64,000 nucleotides of DNA from Candidatus Rokuibacteriota bacterium (GTDB lineage: Bacteria; Methylomirabilota; Methylomirabilia; Rokubacteriales; CSP1-6), in NCBI GenBank assembly GCA_016184125.1, contig JACPDG010000072.1:20230-84229 (forward strand). The letters run 5' to 3'. This document shows positions 45,722 through 54,038 of the stretch, one piece after another. The position numbers were made by a program, and so were the translations under genes. The notes below the pieces were generated by a model. The model saw nothing but the letters and a program-made list of their open reading frames with translations. It did no database searches and was not told where the DNA came from. How positions within the stretch are numbered: position 1 is the first letter of the stretch; each line of letters begins with the position of its first letter.

Positions 45722-45960
45722 CAGCGTGGCCCTCCTTTCCGTCGAGGCCGTCTCTCGACAAGCTCGACTCTCAATTCAGCGTGGAGGGCTCGGGCGATGG
45801 CCTCGAGCGTCTTGAGATGCGGCATGCGCTCGCCAAGCTCCGTCTTCTGGATGTAGATCCGGCTCAGCTCCGCTCTGGCCGCCAGGTCCGCCTGCGTCAT
45901 GCCGCGTCGCTCGCGGAGTTCCTTGACCCTCTGTCCGAGATCCCGCCATGTCATTGGCAT
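45721..45960 (-). CDS. XRE-family regulator of the element
   Basis: A 79-residue Cro/CI-type protein: GQRVKELRERRGMTQADLAA, a recognition helix around SRIYIQKTELGERMPHLKTL and AIARALHAELRVELV. Size and sequence resemble HigA-type antitoxins and small phage repressors. It directly precedes the integrase gene and overlaps it (TGATG), so it probably controls integration genes. A 6-5-6 inverted repeat covers its start (45957-45973), a likely autoregulatory operator. Start ATG 45960 or the ATG two codons in. No toxin gene is adjacent. Confidence 0.82.
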   Translation of the reverse strand: MPMTWRDLGQRVKELRERRGMTQADLAARAELSRIYIQKTELGERMPHLKTLEAIARALHAELRVELVERRPRRKGGPR

Positions 45961-45973
45961 ACGCACAGTATGC
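45957..45973. promoter_or_regulatory. Inverted repeat at the XRE start, likely operator
   Basis: GCATAC (45957-45962) and GTATGC (45968-45973) form a perfect inverted repeat with a five-base spacer, overlapping or touching the XRE start codon. The spacing suits a dimeric Cro/CI-type protein, so autoregulation is likely. Not tested. Confidence 0.55.
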
Positions 45974-45997
45974 TCGTGGCGCTCGGCTGTCAAGAAA

Positions 45998-46369
45998 TCA
46001 GTGCAGGTCACGGAGGACATCGGCGACGATCGCGTCTACGTCCGGCCGACCGCGGGCTCGGTACGCGCCGATCCAGGCGTCAAATTCGCTCCGACGCACG
46101 AGGATCTTCCCCCCGACCCGATAGCACGGCAGGGGGTGCGTCGTGTCGTCGAGGTAGTCCCGCAGCTTCCGGATGCTGATGCAGGAGTACGCGGCCAGGG
46201 CCCGCAGATCGAGGAACGGGTCAAGCGTGGTGGAGACCACGACACGCTCGGCGATGACGCCGCGAACCAACCCGACACGGCGCTCTTCTCGGCCAATGCC
46301 GCCGATACTCCGGCCATCATCAGGCCTCGCGATGTCGGGCGCGTGCTTCCCCCGGGTCACGCCAGTCAC
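45998..46369 (-). CDS. Excisionase-like helix-turn-helix protein
   Basis: A 123-residue frame whose last 75 residues form a MerR/excisionase-type winged helix: LDLRALAAYSCISIRKLRDY, PLPCYRVGGKILVRRSEFDA and WIGAYRARG, the pattern of HTH_17 proteins (helix, turn, recognition helix, then G-G-K-I wing). The GTG start at 46369 overlaps the upstream stop (GTGA); an internal GTG before STTLDPF may be the true start, since the leader looks disordered. In an integrated element this is the best candidate for Xis, directing excision with the integrase. Confidence 0.75.
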   Translation of the reverse strand: MTGVTRGKHAPDIARPDDGRSIGGIGREERRVGLVRGVIAERVVVSTTLDPFLDLRALAAYSCISIRKLRDYLDDTTHPLPCYRVGGKILVRRSEFDAWIGAYRARGRPDVDAIVADVLRDLH

Positions 46370-46596
46370 GCCAGAACCTTGACGGGGCGCCGCCAGCCGT
46401 TCGCTGCAAGCGCACCGAGCAGACGGTTCGCATCGTCGAACCCGATGTCTGGGTCGTAGCCGTGGCGCACCTGGCGGGGTAGGGAGGCGACGAGTCCGGG
46501 CTCTCGGTGGAGGTCATCGAGGGTCAGCGTCCGCGGCATCGCGCCGCTTGGGATAGCGAGCGTCCGGCCCTCCGACTCAGACGACCCGGCTATCAT
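46366..46596 (-). CDS. Small hypothetical protein (76 aa)
   Basis: I do not recognise it. The part from an internal ATG (46539) reads MPRTLTLDDLHREPGLVASL, then DPDIGFDDANRLLGALAANG, soluble and mixed-charge. Its stop overlaps the excisionase-like gene start, so it belongs to the leftward operon. No ribosome site is obvious at either start. Perhaps a small regulator of the element. Confidence 0.5.
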   Translation of the reverse strand: MIAGSSESEGRTLAIPSGAMPRTLTLDDLHREPGLVASLPRQVRHGYDPDIGFDDANRLLGALAANGWRRPVKVLA

Positions 46597-46615
46597 CGGC
46601 GCCCGTCACCATCCG

Positions 46616-47062
46616 CTAGTTGCCCCGGTCCCGCCCCGTCAGCGGCTCGATGCCGCGCTCGTCCATCAACCGGAAGGCTTCTTCAAGGTGAAACCGCACG
46701 TCCTCGGGGAGTGCTCCCCAGTCGGGGAGGTCCTCTTGGCTCTGTGGCGGGCCGACCGGCGTCCTGCCCTCGCGGCCGAGCGCAAGGAGCTTGGCTCCGA
46801 GGTCGCAGAGTTTCGCCCGTAGCTGCATCTCGACGATTCCGTTCTTCTCTCGACGGGCGTCCTCCGCCAGTTGCCGCAAGCGGGCGAGGTCATCGCTGAC
46901 GCCGGTGAGCACGTCCCCGACCAGGCGGTTCAACGTGACAGGCTTGGCGTCGCGGGGCCTCAGTTCAAGGTCGGTCGTCAACGCCGGCAGGATCTCGGCG
47001 TCGCGTCGAGCGAGAGGGCCCCCGCCATCATCGCCGGCTGTTCCCTTCCGGTATTTCGCCAT
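46616..47062 (-). CDS. Hypothetical helical protein of the element (148 aa)
   Basis: Starts at ATG 47062 (MAKYRKGTAGDDGGG), one base shared with the upstream stop (TGATG). Residues 55-100 are a long helix (DVLTGVSDDLARLRQLAEDA, AKLCDLGAKLLALG) and the end is acidic/aromatic (VRFHLEEAFRLMDERG). It resembles small phage terminase-type or structural-helper proteins only in general character; I see no motif that proves this. The frame is open much further upstream, where it overlaps two other genes, so the later start is preferred. Confidence 0.55.
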   Translation of the reverse strand: MAKYRKGTAGDDGGGPLARRDAEILPALTTDLELRPRDAKPVTLNRLVGDVLTGVSDDLARLRQLAEDARREKNGIVEMQLRAKLCDLGAKLLALGREGRTPVGPPQSQEDLPDWGALPEDVRFHLEEAFRLMDERGIEPLTGRDRGN

Positions 47063-47349
47063 CAGTGGCCTCCTGGCCGGTTCAAGCCGGCGTAGCACGC
47101 GAGCAGCTGAGCTAAGCTGCTCGGGGTCAAGACACGCACCCGGCGCCCCACGATCGCGCCGCTCGGAAGGCGCGCGGTCCGACGCAACATCCCGACCGGA
47201 ATGCCGTAGCGCTTGAGCAAGGTGTTCGTGTGCCGCACCGAGACGCCGAGCCGCTCGGCGGCATCGAACACGGAAAACAACGTCGGCGGTACGACGCGAC
47301 GGGCGTAGGAGCCAGCAGGGCGGCGCATGCTTCGTGCGGGAGCACTCAT
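47062..47349 (-). CDS. Probable small DNA-binding protein (95 aa)
   Basis: Residues 23-60 read TLFSVFDAAERLGVSVRHTN and TLLKRYGIPVGMLRRTAR, with the A-A-E-R-L-G-V-S-x-R-x-x-x-x-L-L spacing of a helix-turn-helix, followed by GAIVGRRVRVLT, a wing-like strand pair. It is the kind of MerR-like/AlpA-like domain seen in element control genes. It overlaps the genes on both sides (ATGA and TGATG), so it is translated as part of the leftward operon. The target is unknown. Confidence 0.55.
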   Translation of the reverse strand: MSAPARSMRRPAGSYARRVVPPTLFSVFDAAERLGVSVRHTNTLLKRYGIPVGMLRRTARLPSGAIVGRRVRVLTPSSLAQLLACYAGLNRPGGH

Positions 47350-47774
47350 GCGCGCCCGTCAAACGAGCGATCCCGCCACGCCCGCAGCAATCGTGCGACG
47401 TCGTCGAGGTCGAGCCAGTCGCCGAGCGGCCGGCCGGCGACGCGCCGTGGGCCGGGCGCCATCACGCCGGACTGGATCTCGCGTTCGAGGGCGCGCACGG
47501 CGCTCAGGACATCCCACGCGATCATGGCGACGGCGTGCGGGTCGGGCTTGTCGCCGAGGGCCTCACGGACCGTCACCGGGTCGAGGCTCGGCAGGACGGG
47601 CACCGGCTCGGGCGCGGGCGCGAGCAGCGCGAGCACCTCGGGCTTCCTGGCCCGGAGCTCCTCGAGCTCGTCGGGGCGGACGCGAGACACCGGACGGACG
47701 GCGAGTTTGTCCCCTCGGGGCTCGAGGGTCACGCCCCGACGGCGGAGGTCGGCGACGAGCGCGGCAACGGTCAT
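47346..47774 (-). CDS. TubC-N-like protein upstream-coupled to the primase
   Basis: A 142-residue protein. The first 55 residues (VAALVADLRRRGVTLEPRGD, KLAVRPVSRVRPDELEELRA, RKPEVLALL) match the small TubC N-terminal docking-type domain often found next to primases in mobile elements. The rest is a helical region (AMIAWDVLSAVRALEREIQS, DDVARLLRAWRDRSFDGRA) without a known motif. The ATG overlaps the primase stop (ATGA). A role in binding the primase-helicase is plausible from position. Confidence 0.65.
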   Translation of the reverse strand: MTVAALVADLRRRGVTLEPRGDKLAVRPVSRVRPDELEELRARKPEVLALLAPAPEPVPVLPSLDPVTVREALGDKPDPHAVAMIAWDVLSAVRALEREIQSGVMAPGPRRVAGRPLGDWLDLDDVARLLRAWRDRSFDGRA

Positions 47775-50311
47775 AGCTCGGCCTCCTCGTCGGCGGAGAG
47801 TGTGGGGACAGGACCGTTCCCAGCGTTCCCGTTGTTCCCTGGTGACGTGCCTGCGTTCCCGGCATCGTTCCGGCGGAACGGTCCATCGTTCCGGCGGAAC
47901 GCAAACCCCGGCTCGGAACCCCCGCCGGAACGCTCGGAACGCTGGGAACGGTCGGCGACCGTCACTCTCTGAATGGACACTTGCCGGCGCCGCGGGCCGA
48001 GCTCCCGCTGGTCCGAGAACTCCACTGAGACTCCGACTGCCCGGAGGTTCGGGGCGATTCGGCGGAGGGCGGTCCCGAGGGTGCGGGGCGTCGTCGGCCA
48101 GGTCTTCAGCTTCTTGGTGGTGTCGTCCGCGACCTTGCAGAGCGCCCCGAGTAGCTCGGCCGCGGTACCTGCCCAGTCGCCGGCCTCCGCCAGCGTCCTC
48201 AACGACGACGCGATCGGTGAGGCCTCAAGGGCAAGGTCATGAGCGGCGGCGCGGTTGCCGCCGTAGGCTGCCAGGAACTCCCCAGGTTGCAGACCGAGGG
48301 CCGGCTCGGCGGCATGCGCCCAGGTCGCGAAGTCGGCCATGCGGGGGAGCGAGTCGAGGCGCACGTCACCTACTCGCCGGAGGGCCGCGCTGACGGCCGT
48401 CAGGAGAGCGCCGAGAATGCGGGGGCGCGCGGCCTCGAACGCAGACCAGAACTCCCCGCGTGGTCGCCGGCGGTCATCACGGATGCGCGGCAGGTCGATG
48501 ATGATGGCGCGATCGAGCAGGTCCGGGCGGCTGATTACCGCGTCGATGCCGTTCAACATCGCGGGCCGCTGGGCAACGAAGATGGTCTCGTCGTCGTCGC
48601 TGTACAGCTCTCGCGTCGCGAACCCGCCGCCGGTCGCCAGGCGACAGAGGCAGTCGGAGAGCCACGGCTCGAGATCCGAGAGGTTGTCGAGCGCGATGAT
48701 CCATCCGTTCTTGGCGGCGATCATGACGTCTCGCGGGTCCGACGGCTCGGCCCGGAGCATGGCGATGTTGGGGTCGATGAGCGCCCGGCAGAGCTCCTCG
48801 GTGGTGCTCTTCGCTGTGCCGTGTTCTCCGACGAAGGCCAGGACTGGATACGGGCCATCGGGGCGGAGAGCGGCCACCAGCCAGGCCATGATGAGCGCGC
48901 GCTGCTCGTCCGACTTCACGTTGATGAACGCGGCGAGCTCGTCCACCGAGCCTCCGGGAACCGGGTGCGGGAGCGCCTGCATCCCGCGGGCGCGTCGGAA
49001 CTTGACGGGCGGGTCGGTGATGATGCGCCAGCCGGTCGGCGCGATCTCCACCGTCTCCCACTCGGCATTGACCAGGTCGAGATAGATCCGGTCGGAGAAT
49101 CCACCGACACGAACACGAACATCATGGACGCGCCCACCGAACTGGGCGCGGGCCTCGAGAGCGCCGAAGGCGTCGACCAGCGCCTGGGCGCTCGGCGGCT
49201 TCCCTTCCTCTTGATAGAAGCGGCCGACCAGCCAGCGCCGGAAGCCTTTCGATCTGACGGGCCAGGTCTCCATGTGCGTGTTCACGGGCAGGGTCGCGAA
49301 TGCGGTCTCGCCATCCGGCGCCCGGAAAAGGCCCCCGTCGGGGACGAGCGCAACAAGGCGCTGCGCCTGAGACGTCTTCGCGGCTTCCGGCTCCGACCGT
49401 GGCAGGGCGAGCTCGTCGGTCGCGCCGAGCCACTTTCGCATTCGCTCGACGACCTTCCGCCCGTCGCCGGTGAGCAGTTCGCCGAGCCGCGGGCCGCCCG
49501 TCGCAGCCTCGCCGGACCGGATCGCCGCTACGGTATCGAGCGCCGCGCGCTTCCGGTCGCTCCACTCGGGATCGCCGGCAACGCGAGCCGCGCCCGTGAT
49601 GATCCTGACGACGCTCTCCGCGTCGACGCCGGCGCGCGCGAGGAAGCCGGCCGCGGCCAGGGCTGTCTCGTGTCGCATGCCGTCGCCGGGCCAGTGACGC
49701 GCGATCAGCGCGGCAACCGCGAGATGCACGACCGCGTGCCGGAGCTCGCCGGGCTCCACGTGCGCGGGGTCGCCGTCCTCGGCCCACTCCACTGCTTCCC
49801 CTGACGGATGCGTGGACCCGGGGAACACCGTCTGCCCGCCTGTCGAGCGGATCTCGACGAGCATCGTCCCGTCGACGTCGGCGAACTTCTCCGTCTGGAT
49901 CTCGGAGGCGTAGAGGCGATGTGACCGTGGCTTGCTCGCGCGCCCGAAAACCGCGGCGGTTGACGGGAGGAGCGCGTCCGCGAGCGCGATCGTCTCGGAG
50001 CAATCGAGGTCGACATCGGCTAGGTCGCCGGACGGCGCGCCGAGCAGGACGCCGACGTTCGATGGTCCACCGTTGAAGTGCTCGGCGAGGTCGTCCGCCT
50101 CGAGCCGGAGGTCGGGCCAGCAGTCGAGCGTCGGCCGCTTCGCCTCGTAGGGGATCGGGATGCAGTACCAGCCGCGGGCGCGGTAGTCGCGGGCGACGTC
50201 GAGCGCCGTCATGCCGGCACGGTCGGCACGCGGAGTGCTGTGCGGCGCCGACGCTGCGGGCGCTCTCCCACGGGCGAGTGCCAGAGCGTAGCGGGCGGCG
50301 GGGTCCGTCAT
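47771..50311 (-). CDS. Primase-polymerase / helicase replication protein of the element
   Basis: An 846-residue protein. The N-terminal part (about 30-230) is an AEP primase-polymerase (Prim-Pol): GWYCIPIPYEAKRPTLDCW, catalytic DVDLD at 99-103, SHRLYA and VEIRSTGGQTVFPGSTHPSG. The middle and C-terminal part is a D5/VirE-like ATPase with Walker A GEHGTAKST near residue 493 and Walker B-like WIIALDNLS. It then meets RPDLLDRAIIIDLP, typical of replication helicases. The tail is Gly/Asn-rich with short DNA repeats (GTTCCGGCGGAACG). It would start replication of the excised element. ATG overlaps the AlpA-like stop. Confidence 0.9.
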   Translation of the reverse strand: MTDPAARYALALARGRAPAASAPHSTPRADRAGMTALDVARDYRARGWYCIPIPYEAKRPTLDCWPDLRLEADDLAEHFNGGPSNVGVLLGAPSGDLADVDLDCSETIALADALLPSTAAVFGRASKPRSHRLYASEIQTEKFADVDGTMLVEIRSTGGQTVFPGSTHPSGEAVEWAEDGDPAHVEPGELRHAVVHLAVAALIARHWPGDGMRHETALAAAGFLARAGVDAESVVRIITGAARVAGDPEWSDRKRAALDTVAAIRSGEAATGGPRLGELLTGDGRKVVERMRKWLGATDELALPRSEPEAAKTSQAQRLVALVPDGGLFRAPDGETAFATLPVNTHMETWPVRSKGFRRWLVGRFYQEEGKPPSAQALVDAFGALEARAQFGGRVHDVRVRVGGFSDRIYLDLVNAEWETVEIAPTGWRIITDPPVKFRRARGMQALPHPVPGGSVDELAAFINVKSDEQRALIMAWLVAALRPDGPYPVLAFVGEHGTAKSTTEELCRALIDPNIAMLRAEPSDPRDVMIAAKNGWIIALDNLSDLEPWLSDCLCRLATGGGFATRELYSDDDETIFVAQRPAMLNGIDAVISRPDLLDRAIIIDLPRIRDDRRRPRGEFWSAFEAARPRILGALLTAVSAALRRVGDVRLDSLPRMADFATWAHAAEPALGLQPGEFLAAYGGNRAAAHDLALEASPIASSLRTLAEAGDWAGTAAELLGALCKVADDTTKKLKTWPTTPRTLGTALRRIAPNLRAVGVSVEFSDQRELGPRRRQVSIQRVTVADRSQRSERSGGGSEPGFAFRRNDGPFRRNDAGNAGTSPGNNGNAGNGPVPTLSADEEAEL

Positions 50312-50511
50312 CGCGCCCGCTGCTCCCGAGCGTGCCTAAGAAACCTGCGAAGGTCACTCTCGATCACGATGAGCCGCCGGCCGATTCGACAGACCGGCAG
50401 GCCTACCCGTCGTCTCCAGCGGGCATCATATACAGTCCTCCGCGCGACCTTCAGGCGCTCCGCCACGACGGGGAGCACCACACCCTGCGTGTCGTTGGTG
50501 TTGTCGTCCAT
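50308..50511 (-). CDS. AlpA/excisionase-like HTH protein, first gene of the leftward operon
   Basis: A 67-residue protein with a MerR-like helix-turn-helix: VVAERLKVARRTVYDARWRR and LPVCRIGRRLIVIESDLRRF, the AlpA/HTH_17 pattern. It starts the leftward replication module and overlaps the primase start, like the small activators of phage-satellite operons. It is divergent from the CGNR-type gene across a 98-base gap that should hold both promoters. It could be Xis or a transcriptional switch. Confidence 0.78.
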   Translation of the reverse strand: MDDNTNDTQGVVLPVVAERLKVARRTVYDARWRRRVGLPVCRIGRRLIVIESDLRRFLRHAREQRAR

Positions 50512-50609
50512 GGACGTAGTAAACCGTCACACACCGCAACAGGTCGATACCGTTAATCCGCAATCGTCGTGCTCTCGCATATTGATGATTACCGCGCGAT
50601 ACTGACCGC
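50512..50609. promoter_or_regulatory. Divergent control region of the element
   Basis: The only intergenic gap between the leftward and rightward modules. It is less GC-rich than its surroundings. On the minus strand TTGCGG occurs twice, 24 bases apart (50534-50539 and 50558-50563). One copy is within TTGCGGAT, as in the terminal arm-like repeats. I see no certain -35/-10 pair in either direction. Confidence 0.45.
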
Positions 50610-51416
50610 ATGCGGGTTGCCATCTTCACGGACGAGAGCCGCAAGCGACTCAAGGAGGCGCTCCCACGGCAGTGGGAGGCGTTCGACCGAGAGGAGACCG
50701 AGAAGATCCAGCGGGCCATGGGACCGCGGGGGGCTACGCCCCGGGCGCGGCTCGAATGGCTGCTCGATCAGTTCATCTTCGCGGACATCACGCGACTCGA
50801 CGACGCTGGGCGGTTTCGCCTGTGGCTCCAGCTTCAGGGTGTCGTGCTCACCGCGACGGGTGGGGCCTGGACCTTCGGAGATCAGCCATGGAAGGAGCTC
50901 GGAGTCGTCCCGGCGGTGTCGGCGCCCGCAACTCGCGCTCCGGTCGCGGCAAGGGCGCTGCTCAAGGCCTCGCGGAGCGTGGATCGCAAGACGCAGATGA
51001 GCGTAGGCGTACTCGCGGTGTCCTCAGGAGAGCTGATTGCGGCCCAAGCGATGCTTCGCTCGGTCGTCAACGGTTTGGCCACTTCCCGGGCGGCACGGGT
51101 GTCACTCGGGTCGGCGGAGGCCTTCGTCTGGCCGGGAGCGGACCGGCCCGGCGGAGTACTGTTTTTTGCCCCCATCGCTTCGGCGGCCCTCGTCGCGCTC
51201 GCCGCACTCCTTTCCGAGATCCGGCCACTACGACTGAAGCGATGCGCATTCGCTCCAGGCGACGGAGCGCCGTGCATCCGCGTGTTCGTCCCTCGCAAGC
51301 GGCAACGGTGGTGCGCCGAGCACCAGGCGCCCGCTCGGAGAGAGCAACTCAGGAAGGCGCAGGCCGAACACCGGCGTCGGCGAACAGTTCAACGCCGACC
51401 TCGGCCGCGCCCCTAA
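50610..51416 (+). CDS. CGNR-type zinc-finger protein
   Basis: A 268-residue protein whose last 60 residues (RCAFAPGDGAPCIRVFVPRK, then RQRWCAEHQAPARREQ) fit the CGNR-type zinc finger, with Cys-x(n)-Cys, an F-V-P-x-x-R-Q-R-W-C block and a basic tail. The N-terminal part is helical with an ABATE-like feel (WLLDQFIFADITRLDDAGRF, RLWLQLQGVV). Such proteins are putative transcription regulators. It is the first rightward gene and divergent from the AlpA-like gene, so it may govern the cargo genes. Confidence 0.65.
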   Translation: MRVAIFTDESRKRLKEALPRQWEAFDREETEKIQRAMGPRGATPRARLEWLLDQFIFADITRLDDAGRFRLWLQLQGVVLTATGGAWTFGDQPWKELGVVPAVSAPATRAPVAARALLKASRSVDRKTQMSVGVLAVSSGELIAAQAMLRSVVNGLATSRAARVSLGSAEAFVWPGADRPGGVLFFAPIASAALVALAALLSEIRPLRLKRCAFAPGDGAPCIRVFVPRKRQRWCAEHQAPARREQLRKAQAEHRRRRTVQRRPRPRP

Positions 51417-51528
51417 CCCCTCCGCGCCCGGCCCCACTACTCGCGTCCGAAGTCTCGCGCCCGGGTACGGCCCCGCCAGCGTCATAATCGCCCCTGGCTG
51501 TAGTTGGTCTACGCGGGACGTGGAGGCG

Positions 51529-52374
51529 ATGATGATGGACGAGCCGACCTCGCGAAGCCGGAGAAGCGCCCCTCCTCCTGTTCCTCCTGAGTTCCGCTGG
51601 GAGCGGACGTTCCGCCGAGAGCGGACCAGCGCGCCGCCTCCGTCTCCTGAGGCGCAGCAGGCAGTCCGCGAGGACGTCCAAGATGTCGTCCAACAGGCGA
51701 AGGCGCCGGAGATGGTCATGCCCGTCACGACCGACGTGGGCGCGGAAGCCGGGGCGGCGACAGTGCGCAACCCGCTGTTTGCTGTGCCGCCAATTGTTGC
51801 GCTCCTCTACCTGCTCACCGTCACCGTCCTGTGCGTCTACGTCCCCTGGCGTAACACATGGACGAAGGCAGATGCGGGGTACGGGTTCCTATGGGCGCCG
51901 CCGCACCAAACGGCCGCCGTCGACCCCTTCCGGATCGTCCTCGCACTCGTCGCCGTGACTTCTGGATTCCTCGTCTTCCTCCTCGCCCGCAGCCTCTGGT
52001 GTGAGCGACGCCGGAGAAGGCCGGTTCGTTCACGGCCGAGCGGTGAAGTGACGAACGCCGCAGAGCCCCCGGCTCGAAAGTCCCGGCACGAGAACTACGC
52101 CCAGCAGGAGGCACAGCGATGGACCGCCGCCCAGGAGCAGCCTGGGGCCAGACCGTGGAAACGCTGGATCGGCTGGTATCTGTCGCTCGCCGGCCTGTAC
52201 GCGCTGTGGAACGGTCGGGGGCTTACCGTGTCAGCGGTGGCCGGCGTGTGCGCCCTGTGGGGGCTGCGGTGGGTTCTCCTCAATCCACCGGCGGACGGCT
52301 ATCTGATCGCAAACGCCTGGGGTCGGGCGGCAGCCGCAGCGGACGCGCTGCTGAAACGCATTCGGTCTCTCTAG
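51529..52374 (+). CDS. Multi-pass membrane protein of unknown function
   Basis: About 281 residues. A proline/arginine-rich cytoplasmic start (about 1-80) is followed by membrane segments near PPIVALLYLLTVTVLCVYVP and IVLALVAVTSGFLVFLLARS, a basic/polar loop of about 60 residues, and two more (IGWYLSLAGLYALW, AVAGVCALWGLRWVLL). No enzymatic motif. GGAG precedes three consecutive ATGs (51529, 51532, 51535), so the start is uncertain by two codons. It lies in the cargo module; a second small membrane gene follows at 52582. An envelope role, such as superinfection exclusion, is only a guess. Confidence 0.6.
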   Translation: MMMDEPTSRSRRSAPPPVPPEFRWERTFRRERTSAPPPSPEAQQAVREDVQDVVQQAKAPEMVMPVTTDVGAEAGAATVRNPLFAVPPIVALLYLLTVTVLCVYVPWRNTWTKADAGYGFLWAPPHQTAAVDPFRIVLALVAVTSGFLVFLLARSLWCERRRRRPVRSRPSGEVTNAAEPPARKSRHENYAQQEAQRWTAAQEQPGARPWKRWIGWYLSLAGLYALWNGRGLTVSAVAGVCALWGLRWVLLNPPADGYLIANAWGRAAAAADALLKRIRSL

Positions 52375-52460
52375 AGGCGCGAACTGTCAGCGCGCGATCC
52401 CGCGGGTGGCCTCGGGCCCCGAGTTGATCGTCGATCCTGGCGGCGTCGCTGCGCGTCATC

Positions 52461-52494
52461 GCGGGGTCCGTAAGGGGACTGCGGCGGACCCCGC
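52461..52494. repeat. 10-bp inverted repeat in a 207-base gap
   Basis: GCGGGGTCCG (52461-52470) and CGGACCCCGC (52485-52494) are perfect inverses with a 14-base loop. The gap 52375-52581 otherwise shows no gene. A hairpin terminator for the membrane gene, without a T-run, or an RNA leader element are both possible. Confidence 0.6.
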
Positions 52495-52581
52495 CGAGCG
52501 AAGGGCGGGGGGTAGCGCTTCAGCACGGAGAGAGAGCCGTAGCTTCCACCGCGGAACGCGTGATCGTCGGGGAGGGCCTGT

Positions 52582-52878
52582 ATGGAGGTCATCTATTTCG
52601 TGCTCGTCGTCGTGCTGTGGCTGTGGGACTTCCTGGCGGCGAACACTGCCACCATCGTCTGGAGCTTGGCGATTCTCGGGGCTGGGTACTTCATCCAACG
52701 CGTCAACGAGGTCTTTCGGGGCCTGCACGTCGAGATCAGGAAGGTCGCGGAAGAGGTCGCCGCCGCCCGCGAGGATCTGGTGGAGCTGCACCGCCTCGTC
52801 GAGTTGTCCATCGACGACCGCGACGACGACGCTTTCGACTTCGAGCTGGCGCACGGCCCGCGCGGACGACGTGCGTAG
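52582..52878 (+). CDS. Small membrane protein with coiled-coil tail
   Basis: A 98-residue protein: membrane segments at MEVIYFVLVVVLWLWDFLAA and TIVWSLAILGAGYFI, then a helical, heptad-like stretch (VFRGLHVEIRKVAEEVAAAR, EDLVELHRLVEL) and an acidic end (DDRDDDAFDFEL). The pattern resembles small phage holin-like or spanin-like membrane proteins, but size and charge alone cannot prove it. It is the second membrane gene of the cargo module. Confidence 0.6.
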   Translation: MEVIYFVLVVVLWLWDFLAANTATIVWSLAILGAGYFIQRVNEVFRGLHVEIRKVAEEVAAAREDLVELHRLVELSIDDRDDDAFDFELAHGPRGRRA

Positions 52879-52919
52879 CACGACGTAACTCGACAGACTG
52901 GGGAACGCGGAGGCGAACG

Positions 52920-53117
52920 ATGGAGACCCCGAAAGCCTGGTACTGGTGGGTTCTCTGTGCTCGTGGCTGCTCCGACCGCCGCATCTCCGAGAACTACGAG
53001 GGCGACCCGAAGTGGTTCGAGGAGACGTGCGCGACACCGGGGTGCAACGGCACGATGACGGTCCTCGACGTGCCACCGACCGTCGATCCACCAGGCGAGA
53101 ATGAGCCGGATCGATGA
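52920..53117 (+). CDS. Small zinc-ribbon-like protein (65 aa)
   Basis: ATG at 52920 with GGAGG seven bases before it. The product METPKAWYWWVLCARGCSDR continues with ETCATPGCNGTMTVLDVPP. Four cysteines in two pairs (C-x3-C and C-x4-C) about 20 residues apart suggest a metal-binding ribbon. The tail is proline/acid-rich. It follows the small membrane gene by 41 bases, in the same direction, and precedes the proteasome-like gene. Function unknown. Confidence 0.6.
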   Translation: METPKAWYWWVLCARGCSDRRISENYEGDPKWFEETCATPGCNGTMTVLDVPPTVDPPGENEPDR

Positions 53118-53195
53118 TGGCCCCGGGGGGCTCGACAGGGAGCGTATCCTGATGCCGCCTCGGGGGTCTGATCCTCGTTTCGGAGGGGCCGCGCC

Positions 53196-54038
53196 TTGAC
53201 GATAGAGATTGCCGTCCGGACAGGGACCGCCGTCGTTTTCGCGGCCGACAGCAAGGTCACCACGTCGGGAATCGAGGGAATTCAGGAAGACGGGAGCCCG
53301 CTGTGGCTCGAGCAGACGTACGACAACGCCACCAAGGTCGTCCATGATCGATCGCGGACACTGATGGCGATGGCCGCCGGGCATGCCAACGTCGGCCGGC
53401 TCCCGGCGTCTGACGTGATAGCTCGGATGACGCTACCGCGAACCGGATCGAACGCCAGCCAGGATACGGAGATCAGCGCGCTGGTGAAGCGCATGGTCGA
53501 GATGAAGTCGGAATACTGGAAGACGACGGACATTCCCGCTGACCAATGGCCCGGGCCGACCCTGCTCCTCGCCGCCCCGTCACCGGATGGCGAGACACCG
53601 CGCGTCTGGCAAGTCAAGTTGGCGGGCGCAGGGTCGGAGATGACGGAAATCCTGACGGACCCCGGCCTCAAGGTCGAGGGCTCCTACGATGAGGTTTTCG
53701 CGCTGCTCTATGGGATCGATTCCGCTGTCATCCGGGCGATCCGCCAAGAGCTCGGCGTGTCGGCCGAGAAATTCAGGGAAGCCCTGGCGAACGCGAAGGT
53801 TCTTCGCCCGATCGACAAGATCAATTTCTGGGCGATGCCAACTCAGGAGGCGGTCGATCTCGCGGTATTCTTGGCGGGTGTCCAGTGTCAGATGGACCGA
53901 TTTCTTCCCGGGACCCCGGCATGTGGTGGGCCGATCGATGTCATGGTCCTTCAGATGGCGCCGGAGCCCGTGATCCTGCCCTATCCGGGAAAGGTCCTTC
54001 ACCACCCCCACTCAAGCGGGGTACACTTGCGTCCATGA
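53196..54038 (+). CDS. Proteasome-like Ntn-hydrolase
   Basis: A 280-residue protein with the N-terminal half of a proteasome beta-type Ntn-hydrolase fold. Met1 is followed by Thr2, then IEIAVRTGTAVVFAADSKVT. Asp18 falls exactly at the proteasome D17 position when Thr2 is counted as 1. Lys47 in NATKVV and the MAMAAGHA turn fit K33 and the G47 loop if a 13-14 residue insertion is allowed. The start is a TTG with GGAGGGG eight bases upstream. Removing Met would expose Thr2, so no propeptide is needed. The C-terminal half is unfamiliar. A peptidase or amidase role is inferred. The stop overlaps the next gene (ATGA). Confidence 0.72.
   Translation: MTIEIAVRTGTAVVFAADSKVTTSGIEGIQEDGSPLWLEQTYDNATKVVHDRSRTLMAMAAGHANVGRLPASDVIARMTLPRTGSNASQDTEISALVKRMVEMKSEYWKTTDIPADQWPGPTLLLAAPSPDGETPRVWQVKLAGAGSEMTEILTDPGLKVEGSYDEVFALLYGIDSAVIRAIRQELGVSAEKFREALANAKVLRPIDKINFWAMPTQEAVDLAVFLAGVQCQMDRFLPGTPACGGPIDVMVLQMAPEPVILPYPGKVLHHPHSSGVHLRP

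Noticed and set aside
45721..46369. HigBA-type toxin-antitoxin module
   Set aside because: The XRE protein resembles HigA, but neither neighbour looks like a RelE-type toxin; the adjacent genes are an integrase and an excisionase-like HTH.
53196..54038. HslV or 20S proteasome beta subunit as such
   Set aside because: Only the N-terminal half resembles the fold. It is longer, has an insertion before the Lys, and has no HslU or alpha-subunit partner, so I call it proteasome-like only.
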